DNA of 37,234 nucleotides, taken from contig CAKROE010000015.1 in NCBI GenBank assembly GCA_934371915.1, positions 1 through 37,234 on the forward strand, in the 5' to 3' direction. Under the pieces are notes generated by a model. The model searched no databases. It had not been told where the DNA came from and was given only the letters and a program-made list of their open reading frames with translations. Both the position numbers and the translations under genes were made by a program. Position 1 is the first letter of the stretch. Every line of letters starts with the position of its first letter. Below are positions 17,001-24,300 of this stretch, piece after piece. This DNA comes from an uncultured Blautia sp. GTDB taxonomy: Bacteria; Bacillota; Clostridia; Lachnospirales; Lachnospiraceae.

Positions 17001-18249
17001 TGACAATGGTAAAACACTTCTGTTTTATGCAACCGATGTCCTTCCCGGAAACTGGGGTGCCGTATCCGCAGCCTCTATAACACTGAATGTTACCACCCCG
17101 CTGATGATCACCGGCACAGATCTGTATCTCAGTACCGGAGTTCAGACCCTTCAATATGTAAACTCCGGTGATGTTACCGGTGGAAGCGGCAATTATACAA
17201 CGACCGTTGTTAATGAGAATCTTCCAAAAGGACTGAATAGAAATTTTGCACCCGGCTACTCCAATTGTTTCAGCTATTCCGGAATCGTAACAGACACTTC
17301 CGGCACTTACCGCTCCACATATTTGATAAGTGATACTGTGACACAATCAACTTTATCCGTAACAATTGTAATTCATGTGCGTCCGTCCAATGAAGCTGCA
17401 TTTTATAGTTTTGTCCTTCGTAAAGCACAGAACAGCAATCTTACACAGGATGTTATCGGTGAAATCAGCGGTGATACTGTCATTCTCCGCTTACCGGTGG
17501 GAACAGATGTCACACATCTGATTCCGGAAACAGACTACGCTTCCGGTTCCGGCACTACACTTCCTGAAAATTTCTGGAACGGCACTGCCCATAATTTCAC
17601 CAAACCTGTCATTTACACGCTGATCGCCCCGGACGGTCATACTCAAAAGCACTACACTGTAAAAGTCGAATTCTACCAGAACGGACAGGACACATCTGAC
17701 GTACCGCAGCCACCAGAAGACGATAAGCCCACTGTAAAACCGGATGAAGTTTCAAAACCGACAGCCACACCGACCACTGCACTTTCATCCGCTTCACTGC
17801 CTGCAGCATATCCGAAAGGCAAGATTATAAAAGACGTAAAAACCAATGCTGTCTACAAAGTCACCGGAACGCTGGTTGTTCAGTATGTAAAACCACTGAA
17901 TAAAAAACGCAGCACCATTACCATTCCGGATCAGGTAACACTTAACCAGTGTAATTACAAGGTGACTTCCATCGGAGCCAAAGCTTTCAAAAACAACAAA
18001 TACCTGAAAAAAATCACTGTTGGAAAAAACATCAAAACCATTGGCTCTCAGGCATTTTATAACTGTAAGAAACTGAAAGTGATGAAATTCCGTACAACAC
18101 AGCTTAAGCAGAAGTATATCGGTTCAAACGCATTCAAAAAAACGCCATCCAAAATAACGGTTTACGTTCCAAAGAAACAGGCAAAATACTATAAAAAAAT
18201 ATTCCTGAAACGTGGGATGCGCAAATCTGTCAAATTCAAAAAAATATAA
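14032..18249 (+). CDS. Large secreted metallopeptidase-like surface protein with GLUG, Ig-like and LRR regions
   Basis: 1405 residues. Residues 1-28 form a signal peptide. A Ser/Thr-rich region leads to a zinc-peptidase-like domain with HEGQH at 245-249 and a downstream glutamate in WLNEGLS (E269). This is the gluzincin arrangement, close to family M30 (hyicolysin-like). About 463-760 hold GLUG-type repeats (GGIAGSNTGTIEKC and GGIAGQ...GGVIKEC). About 840-1020 are Ig-like (Big_3-like) segments beginning PSRLTYSVGEKFDPSG and PSRTRYTTGEHLDLSG. Next come a cadherin/Ig-like region and a Pro/Thr linker (about 1225-1260). The C-terminus has BspA-type LRRs (TSIGAKAFKNNKYLKKI...TIGSQAFYNCKKLK) and a very basic tail. 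There is no LPXTG; the basic tail or LRRs may hold it at the wall. Probable role: host- or glycoprotein-directed surface protease. The ATG follows GAAGGAG. Confidence 0.82.
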   Translation: MQRKRIKHFAVGICFLFTSLLCCLSVNADVLEGTSGQTLSGEYAVIINTDTSASQETGTLFFDDSAGTSSYSSAAATSCTSLFTSYPSDNSLSADDTPASSPDSDSAFSTQSASVTYQTGEEKFIYGPNSSGKTYVCIGIGEHCYIWMDKTLKSNYDTAGKTSLIAKDMAEVYDGQPYRILNELADGSIPYEDNSGKLSILLESLSSASGMYMYDTGITAIHINTPAASSYVSGEMSKRNGLLVHEGQHALLWLKTGFSSSGKYTWLNEGLSVAAMDYLWGGVDSSGWLNGISGNSAIRSGSSLIYQTYRDDTAQDYGMPYLFVRYMIDRMAGSYDPMSVLPTFYKTDASSLNSAEYLTQITGIPFRELIVDFYTAIASGEQSGIYSFAGDRIAAGKAATFPVFAGKSGQSYSLPPASAILVKLKDYSFSVPSNGGNNIVYRIVDNRGDSSSPSDGDGSSSHPYAISSLSDLNLISEHPDAYYFLTDDIQTNGKINFTVNNFRGHLDGNEHTIYGLKKPLIANNHGTIENLRIVASFDDDSQNVQGIISQYNDGKILECSVSGTVTGRMGGDGSMVFPSFGGITGQNELAGIISGCSSKLKLSLSMAPMKALVGGIAGSNTGTIEKCVSNGSLSVSQKNGDSYPLYVGGIAGQTEKFGGMGGVIKECLHAGQLKVSGGKAYVGQICGMAASNIINSSGGLNAHILNCYGRTGSISLVGSSDEKLTTGGLLTDTQLKDAASYKGWSFDGDWKISDDGIPTRTDSSDITSLSVKNAPASCYIGEIPWNFGTLVINNKTEISITRDMIRGFDNSMEGTNTISITYKGKQTAFSLPICKPEAAQITHFEISRRPSRLTYSVGEKFDPSGTSFYAVIGGRSVYIYNGYTYNKTGLLTAGDTEITFDYFGARLNQAITVEAATPSKLELLNSPSRTRYTTGEHLDLSGARLRITYSNKTQSPVFGADELEAYGINVALGSGSDVNVIDRQQSLTLNDNGKTLLFYATDVLPGNWGAVSAASITLNVTTPLMITGTDLYLSTGVQTLQYVNSGDVTGGSGNYTTTVVNENLPKGLNRNFAPGYSNCFSYSGIVTDTSGTYRSTYLISDTVTQSTLSVTIVIHVRPSNEAAFYSFVLRKAQNSNLTQDVIGEISGDTVILRLPVGTDVTHLIPETDYASGSGTTLPENFWNGTAHNFTKPVIYTLIAPDGHTQKHYTVKVEFYQNGQDTSDVPQPPEDDKPTVKPDEVSKPTATPTTALSSASLPAAYPKGKIIKDVKTNAVYKVTGTLVVQYVKPLNKKRSTITIPDQVTLNQCNYKVTSIGAKAFKNNKYLKKITVGKNIKTIGSQAFYNCKKLKVMKFRTTQLKQKYIGSNAFKKTPSKITVYVPKKQAKYYKKIFLKRGMRKSVKFKKI

Positions 18250-18252
18250 AAG

Positions 18253-18300
18253 AAAAAGCCTCTTGTGATATTACAGCAAATCATAAGAGGTTTTCTCTTT
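18253..18300 (+). terminator. Terminator of the surface-protease gene
   Basis: CCTCTT-G-TGAT / ATCA-T-AAGAGG (arms 18259-18269 and 18280-18290) is preceded by AAAAAG and followed by TTTTCTCTTTT. Confidence 0.8.
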
Positions 18301-18401
18301 TATAGCAATCATACCGATTAAGTATGTATTTTTTCTTTACATGCAATATAAAAGGGTATAACATGGAAGTAAACTAATATTATATAAAGGCGGGTAAAAT
18401 T

Positions 18402-19682
18402 ATGGACTACTCAATCAACACAAAATGCGTTCAGGCCGGTTATACTCCGGGCAACGGAGAACCACGACAGATTCCGATCTATCAGTCAACAACTTTCAAA
18501 TATGATACCAGTGAAGACATGGGTAAACTGTTTGACCTCGAAGCATCCGGTTATTTTTATTCCAGACTTCAGAATCCGACAAATGATTATGTTGCTGCCA
18601 AAATCACCGCACTCGAAGGCGGCACTGCCGGAATGCTGACTTCTTCCGGACAGGCAGCAAACTTCTTCGCCATTTTTAATATCTGCGAAGCAGGCAGCCA
18701 CATTGTTTCCTCCTCTTCCATCTATGGCGGTACATATAACCTTCTTGATGTCACCATGAAAAAAATGGGAGTTGATGTTACTTTCGTTGATCCGGACTGC
18801 ACTGAAGAAGAATTAAATGCTGCTTTCAAAGACAACACAAAAGCCGTTTTTGGTGAATCTATCGCCAACCCGGCACTGACTGTCCTCGATATTGAAAAAT
18901 TTGCAAAAGCTGCACACGCACATGGCGTTCCGCTTATTGTGGACAACACCTTCCCGACACCGGTAAATTTACGTCCAATCGAATGGGGTGCTGATATTGT
19001 TACTCATTCCACGACCAAATATATGGACGGTCACGGCGCTGCACTCGGTGGTGCGATCATTGATGCCGGCAAATTTGACTGGATGGCTCACGCAGACAAA
19101 TTCCCGGGGCTCTGCACACCGGATGATTCCTATCATGGAATTACCTATGCAGAAAAATTCGGCAAAGAAGGTGCTTTCATCACCAAATGCACCTCTCAGC
19201 TTATGAGAGATCTGGGATGTGCACAGTCTCCGCAGAGTGCTTTTATACTGAATCTTGGTCTGGAATCTCTTCATGTACGTATGCCACGCCATGTAGAAAA
19301 CGGACAGGCCATTGCTGAATTTCTTGAAAAACATGACAAAGTGGAATTCGTCAACTACCCGACACTTCCATCCAACAAGTACTATGAAATTGCCAAAAAG
19401 TATATGCCAAACGGCGGATGTGGTGTTGTATCCTTTGAATTAAAAGGCGGTCGTGCCGCAGCAGAAAAATTCATGAAGAATCTGAAACTTGCTGCCATTG
19501 AGACACATGTGGCAGACGCAAGAACCTGCTGCCTGAACCCGGCAACCTCCACTCACAGACAGATGAACGATGAACAGCTTGCCGCTGCCGGAATCCCGGC
19601 CGGACTGATCCGTATCTCCTGTGGCCTTGAAGATAAGAATGACCTGATTGCAGATATCGCCCAGGCACTGGATGCGATCTGA
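18402..19682 (+). CDS. metY: O-acetylhomoserine sulfhydrylase (aminocarboxypropyltransferase)
   Basis: PLP-dependent Cys/Met-metabolism enzyme of 426 residues, the usual MetY length. It makes homocysteine (or methionine) from O-acetylhomoserine and sulfide (or methanethiol) in the cytoplasm. Visible features are YSRLQNPT for substrate/PLP contacts, SSGQAANFFA, SSSIYGGTYNL, DNTFPTP, and the PLP lysine K206 in HSTTKYMDGHG. The C-terminal region has DARTCCLNPATSTHRQ and GLIRISCGLEDKNDLI. The ATG has AAAGGCGGG upstream. The roughly 100-base leader is too short for a SAM riboswitch and none is seen. It ends at a strong shared terminator. A cystathionine gamma-synthase-like activity is the alternative, but the 426-residue length and DDSYHG insert favour MetY. 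Confidence 0.93.
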   Translation: MDYSINTKCVQAGYTPGNGEPRQIPIYQSTTFKYDTSEDMGKLFDLEASGYFYSRLQNPTNDYVAAKITALEGGTAGMLTSSGQAANFFAIFNICEAGSHIVSSSSIYGGTYNLLDVTMKKMGVDVTFVDPDCTEEELNAAFKDNTKAVFGESIANPALTVLDIEKFAKAAHAHGVPLIVDNTFPTPVNLRPIEWGADIVTHSTTKYMDGHGAALGGAIIDAGKFDWMAHADKFPGLCTPDDSYHGITYAEKFGKEGAFITKCTSQLMRDLGCAQSPQSAFILNLGLESLHVRMPRHVENGQAIAEFLEKHDKVEFVNYPTLPSNKYYEIAKKYMPNGGCGVVSFELKGGRAAAEKFMKNLKLAAIETHVADARTCCLNPATSTHRQMNDEQLAAAGIPAGLIRISCGLEDKNDLIADIAQALDAI

Positions 19683-19710
19683 AAATAAAAACTTTTAATT
19701 AGCTGAATTT

Positions 19711-19750
19711 AAATGGCAGGTAAAAGCGTCTGAGCTTATACCTGCCATTT
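19711..19750. terminator. Bidirectional terminator between metY and the higBA pair
   Basis: AAATGGCAGGTA (19711-19722) pairs perfectly with TACCTGCCATTT (19739-19750), with a further AAGC/GCTT pair inside. A-rich and T-rich flanks on both sides suit the two convergent units. Confidence 0.85.
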
Positions 19751-19774
19751 TATAAATTAATTATATCAATAAAA

Positions 19775-20854
19775 CTATTTCATCACTACCTTATATTTGT
19801 GTCTTAATGCTTTAGACAATGCTACATTCGTAAACGCAACTTTATGATCATTTTGTAAACGTCCCAAAATAATTCCCGGATCTCGTTGAATTGATCGCGC
19901 AAATGCTCTGATTGATAACTCATCAAACTGGTTTTTTTCTAAAAAGGTCTCATATTTATCAGGTGGAATCAGTTTATCTTCTGCATACTTATCTGCTGCA
20001 TCTTCCTGCCCATTATTTTCTCCTTCAAATGTTATTCCATAATCACCATTGATGATATGCCCTATTTCATGGAATAATGTAAACCAGAATGTATCCGAAT
20101 ATAATCTTCTGTCATTAACCATCAACATTACATTTGAACCAATTTTCTTTGTTGCTCCATTAATCCCAGATCCCGGCAAATTAGGAAGAATTACAAAAAT
20201 TACGCCTGCTTCGGCAAATGCATTTTTAATCAACGGATAAAAATTACTATGCTCTGTCGTCAGGGTTAACGCATACTCAACCGCATTTTCAAATTTTTTC
20301 TTATCGTATTTTGGAGCTTCAGCTTTTAGTGCTTCATTAATTGCTATTTGAACCATTACATTTGCCCTTGCTGTATTTGATTCTTTCATATTTTCTGACG
20401 CACTTCTAAAACTTACTGCCATATTAGGTTTCGTAAATACAGAAAGTGATGCTACTTTTAAAAATTCTCGCGTACACTTTACCTGTTCATCTATTTGTCT
20501 TGGCAGATCAGGCAGCCCGAAATAATCTTTAAAATATGTGTACTGAAAATATTTGAAAATTCTTTTTTCCTGTTCAAGTTCTTTTTCTGATTCAAATTCA
20601 GCTACCAAAGCATCATAACTCTTCTGTAGATTTAACCAATATTCCACACTGGTTCCCAACATTCGAGACAATTTCATTGCTATATCAATTGACAAATTTT
20701 GTTCTCCACGTACCAGAACACTGAGATTTTTTGCAGTAGTATCTAATCTGCTTGCAAAATCTTTTTGCGAAAGACCGCTTTCATCAATAATTTCTTTAAT
20801 ATAGTAGCCCGGATGAAAAGCAATCCTATTATTATATTCAATATAACTACTCAT
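19775..20854 (-). CDS. higA: HigA-type antitoxin fused to ImmA/IrrE-like metallopeptidase domain
   Basis: 359 residues, far longer than a plain HigA (about 100). Residues 12-80 form a HigA/XRE helix-turn-helix: HPGYYIKEIIDESGLSQKDF, then TAKNLSVLVRG and LGTSVEYWLNLQ. A charged helical linker (about 85-105) follows. The C-terminal domain has HEIGH at 262-266 in FWFTLFHEIGHII and an acidic GQEDAADKYAED motif that may give the third ligand, as in ImmA/IrrE (DUF955) peptidases. Expected roles: neutralise and repress the upstream toxin gene; the peptidase half may process a partner or allow regulated self-inactivation (inference). The start overlaps the toxin's stop by 8 bases, and AAGGAGG lies inside the toxin gene about 12 bases before the ATG. 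Confidence 0.88.
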   Translation of the reverse strand: MSSYIEYNNRIAFHPGYYIKEIIDESGLSQKDFASRLDTTAKNLSVLVRGEQNLSIDIAMKLSRMLGTSVEYWLNLQKSYDALVAEFESEKELEQEKRIFKYFQYTYFKDYFGLPDLPRQIDEQVKCTREFLKVASLSVFTKPNMAVSFRSASENMKESNTARANVMVQIAINEALKAEAPKYDKKKFENAVEYALTLTTEHSNFYPLIKNAFAEAGVIFVILPNLPGSGINGATKKIGSNVMLMVNDRRLYSDTFWFTLFHEIGHIINGDYGITFEGENNGQEDAADKYAEDKLIPPDKYETFLEKNQFDELSIRAFARSIQRDPGIILGRLQNDHKVAFTNVALSKALRHKYKVVMK

Positions 20855-21206
20855 AATGGTTACTTACCTCCTTAATATCTACAATTCTTACTATACCTGC
20901 AACTTCATCAATATTACAGGGATCATAAGGTTCTTTATTTTCATCTAACGGTTGTAATACAATTCTCCAGGGATCTCTTCGCGTTTTCACATCAATTGCA
21001 AAAAGTCCTTCCATATTTCCATTCAGTTTATGAAAATGAAATGTTGGCATCACTACAATATCTTTTAAGACATTTGCCTGCTGCAGGGCATTTATTCGGG
21101 CAAATAAACTTCTGGCCATCAGATCATTGCCACCAAACAATTTTTTTGCCATTTTTAAATCTGTACACTGTCTCTGCACTTTTGTATTATCATAAACCAG
21201 TTGCAC
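20847..21206 (-). CDS. higB: HigB-like RelE/ParE-superfamily toxin
   Basis: 119 residues. HigB toxins are ribosome-dependent mRNA endonucleases. The pattern DLKMAKKLFGGNDLMARSLF...LKDIVVMPTFHFHKLNGNMEGLFAIDV...PWRIVLQP fits the RelE/HigB fold, including the HKL.G...G.FAIDV.....WRI core of this subgroup. The gene order is toxin first, antitoxin second, as in higBA, with an 8-base overlap. The start is a GTG at 21206 with AGGAGG 6 bases upstream. An out-of-frame ATG next to it would not yield this protein. Transcription starts within the palindrome 21218-21252, so the pair should be autorepressed by HigA. Confidence 0.85.
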   Translation of the reverse strand: MQLVYDNTKVQRQCTDLKMAKKLFGGNDLMARSLFARINALQQANVLKDIVVMPTFHFHKLNGNMEGLFAIDVKTRRDPWRIVLQPLDENKEPYDPCNIDEVAGIVRIVDIKEVSNHYE

Positions 21207-21217
21207 ATTTGGCCTCC

Positions 21218-21252
21218 TAATATAAAATTACCTGATAGGTAATTTTATATTA
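21218..21252. promoter_or_regulatory. Perfect 16-bp-arm palindrome, likely HigA operator
   Basis: TAATATAAAATTACCT - GAT - AGGTAATTTTATATTA (21218-21233, 21237-21252) is a perfect inverted repeat. It begins at the -10 box of the higBA promoter and reaches the toxin's ribosome site, the usual place for toxin-antitoxin autorepression. Confidence 0.85.
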
Positions 21253-21275
21253 TCATTAGGATTTTACCACGTCAA
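21247..21275 (-). promoter_or_regulatory. Promoter of higBA
   Basis: On the minus strand: TTGACG (complement of 21270-21275), a 17-base spacer and TAATAT (complement of 21247-21252). The -10 box is inside the palindrome. Confidence 0.75.
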
Positions 21276-21292
21276 CTACATTAACCTTTTTA

Positions 21293-21327
21293 AATAAAAA
21301 AAATCGGGTGCGCCATCGACGCACCCG
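21293..21327 (-). terminator. Terminator of the BspA-like gene
   Basis: On the minus strand CGGGTGCG (complement of 21320-21327) pairs perfectly with CGCACCCG (complement of 21305-21312). It is followed by ATTTTTTTTATTT. Confidence 0.9.
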
Positions 21328-21338
21328 GTGTGATTGGT

Positions 21339-24300
21339 TTATTTCTTTATTTTGACTTTCTTCGCAGAACTCCACTCGGAATAATAGGTTACTCCGGATA
21401 CTTTTTTGTAGGAGCGTACCTTCACAGAATAAGTTGCTTTCTTTTTGAGTGATTTAAGCACTTTGTTCAGTGTTTTATTTGACTTGACAGTAATTGTTTT
21501 CTGTTTTTTACCAGTCTTATAATTCACCTGATATCCGTTTGCTTTTGTATTCCTTGTCCATTTTACAGTTGCTTTCTTTGACGCGTTGTTCTTGACAGAT
21601 GAAATGCGGTTCTGTTTGAGGTAATAATACGTTTTTCCAACATATGCGCCTTTTATGCTTCCTTTATAAGCGCAAACTGCATATGTGTATTTTCCACCGT
21701 TTGTCGTTGCACCGGTATCTGTATATGCAGCTGTTGCTCCGTTGGTAACCGTCTTGATTGTCTTATATCCGCCTTTTCCGTACGCTCTGTAGATGATGTA
21801 GCCCTGTGCTCCACTGACTCTGTTCCAGGTCAGTTTTATGCCTTTCTTCGCATTTGCAATTGATGTGATATTTACTGTATCAAGTTTTTCAACTACAGGA
21901 GCTACCGGCTCCTTCTGCTTTTCTACAATCTGGAAGGACACGGTTTTAATGTCTGTGTAATTTCCGATACCGGTAACAGAAACACTTGCTTCTCCCACAC
22001 GGTTGTTGTCCTGATATTCCAGACGATAATCTGTGCCCTCACTTAAAGTGGTATCTTCCAGAAGTACCGTCACTTCCGGTTTTACTTCTTTTCCGTCATA
22101 AACATATGTAGAAGCAGCCAGCTTAACTTCGCAGGATTTGATGTTTTTAAGAGTTCTCGTGGTGCGTGATATTTCTTCTTTACAAAGTGTACATCTCTGT
22201 ACCTCATCATATTCCACATCGCCGTTTTCCAGTGTTTTCTGATTCTCTATCATCTGTTCGATGACATGATTTTCATTGACACCAACTGCAACCATCGTAC
22301 TGGCTTCTTCATGGTTTGCATCACCTGAAACAGTTACTTTGATCAGTGCAAGGCCGGCTTTTTTACCGGTAACTGTTGTCTCATTGATATCAACCAGATC
22401 AGGAGTGGAGGTTTCAAGAGAGATATCACCGATTCCTTCTGCCTGAATTTCCGTTGAAGCCTTGACATGAATCTGCTCATCCGTGCTTGCCGCCGAAACA
22501 GACTGTTTTGCCTTTGCAATAGTAAAGCCTTTTTCCACTGTTCCTTTAATGCTGACATCTCCTGTTTTTGCAGTTATGATGACTTTTGCATTTCCTGCAT
22601 TAACATTATCCGCATAGGTAACTGTATAATCTTCTTCACTTACAATTCCGTTGCTGTTTTTTACAGTAACTTTTGGTGTTTTTTCTTTACCGTCATAAGC
22701 TGTTTTATGGTAAGAAAGTGTAACCGTACAGTCGCTGAGATTTGTCTGACTTAACATCGGAATTTCTTCTGTATATTTTGCATCACAGTCGGCACATTTG
22801 TATTCTATGGTTCCTTTTGACAGATAAGTAGCCTGTTTGGTAACTGTTCCTTTATCCCATTTATGCGGTGCCAGATCTGTCTCTTCGCCCTTATAGCTGT
22901 CTTCACAGTCTGTACAGGTATATGTGATAAATCCTTTTGTTGTACAGGTAGATTCTGTTATGGTCTCTTCATAATTGTGTCCCTTTGCCCTGCGGATATC
23001 TGACTTCGTTTCATAATCACAGTTTTCGCAGGTCAGAAGTGTGTAACCTTCTTCGGTACAGGTTGGGTCTTTCACCGTGCGTTTATATGTATGGCCTGTT
23101 GCACTCTTATAATCAGATACATACTCATTTCCGCAGACATCACAGATATTTTCTGTATATCCTCTGGAAACACAGGTTGGAGCAACAACTTTTTTCGTAT
23201 ATTTATGACCGGACGCTCCCACATAGTTATCTGTATAGGTATATCCACAGTTTTTACAGGTATAAACTGTGTAACCCCTCTCTGTACAGGCAGGAGCTTT
23301 AACTGTTGCTTCGTAATCATGCTCCAGAGGATCTGTATATGTATCATAATAAGTATAATCACAGTTTTTACACTGGTGTCTCGTATATCCCTGTATCTGG
23401 CAGGTCGCCGGAACTACTATGTCCTCCATAACATGTTCTTTATGCGGTATGATATTTTCACGTTTTGTATTTCCGCAGACTGCACAGGTGTAAACTGTGT
23501 ATCCGTCTCTTGAGCAGGTAGGTTCGATTACTTTGCCCTCATCATACTTATGGGCATTCAGATCTATCTCCAGTTCGGTTCTGATTTCTTCGTCACAAAC
23601 ACTGCAGACCTGAACATCGTAACCTTTTTCATTACAGGTTGCATCCTTGTGTTCTTTCACCGTCAGCTTATGTCCCGTGGCCGGAATCACACCTGTAGAA
23701 GTCTGTCCACACTTGTCACAGGTGAAAGATTTCTCTCCGTCTGTCGTACAGGTTGCCGGAGTGATCACCGTGTAGTCTTCGGACATGTGGACCGGGTTCT
23801 GGGTAACATTATTTTGGTTACTGAAGAATTTCTGTGCAGCAGATGAAGTCCAGGTACTGTTGCATGCATAATAGGTGATGGTTCTGGGGATATATTCATT
23901 CATTATAAACATAGAATTAAAATTACCAAAATCTCCCATAAATGTTACATCAACAAGGCTATCAATTGCCAGTGCCTTTTCTCCTATGCTTGTCACCCCT
24001 GCCGGGATTCGGATGCTTCTAATTGCACAACTCCAAAAAGCATTTCCTCCAATAGTCTCTAGTTTACTTTCTTTTTCAAATTTTACTTCTTTTAGATTGG
24101 AACATCCATCAAATGCACAGTCTCCAATACTAATTATATTTTCCGGAATGCAGATTTTCTCTAAACTCTCACATCGATAAAATGCCTGTAATTCTATAGC
24201 GGTCACACTTGATGGAATCGCAATCTTCTCTAAATTACGGCATCCATAAAATGTTTGATATGAAATTTTATCCAGTTTTATATCTTCTGCAAATAAACAC

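Noticed and set aside
18301..18401. SAM or S-box riboswitch before metY
   Set aside because: The leader is only about 100 bases and shows none of the S-box core or a terminator.
22740..23770. Periodic sequence of about 115 bases that could suggest a CRISPR or tandem satellite
   Set aside because: The period encodes in-frame protein repeats with CxxC motifs, and the DNA copies are divergent.
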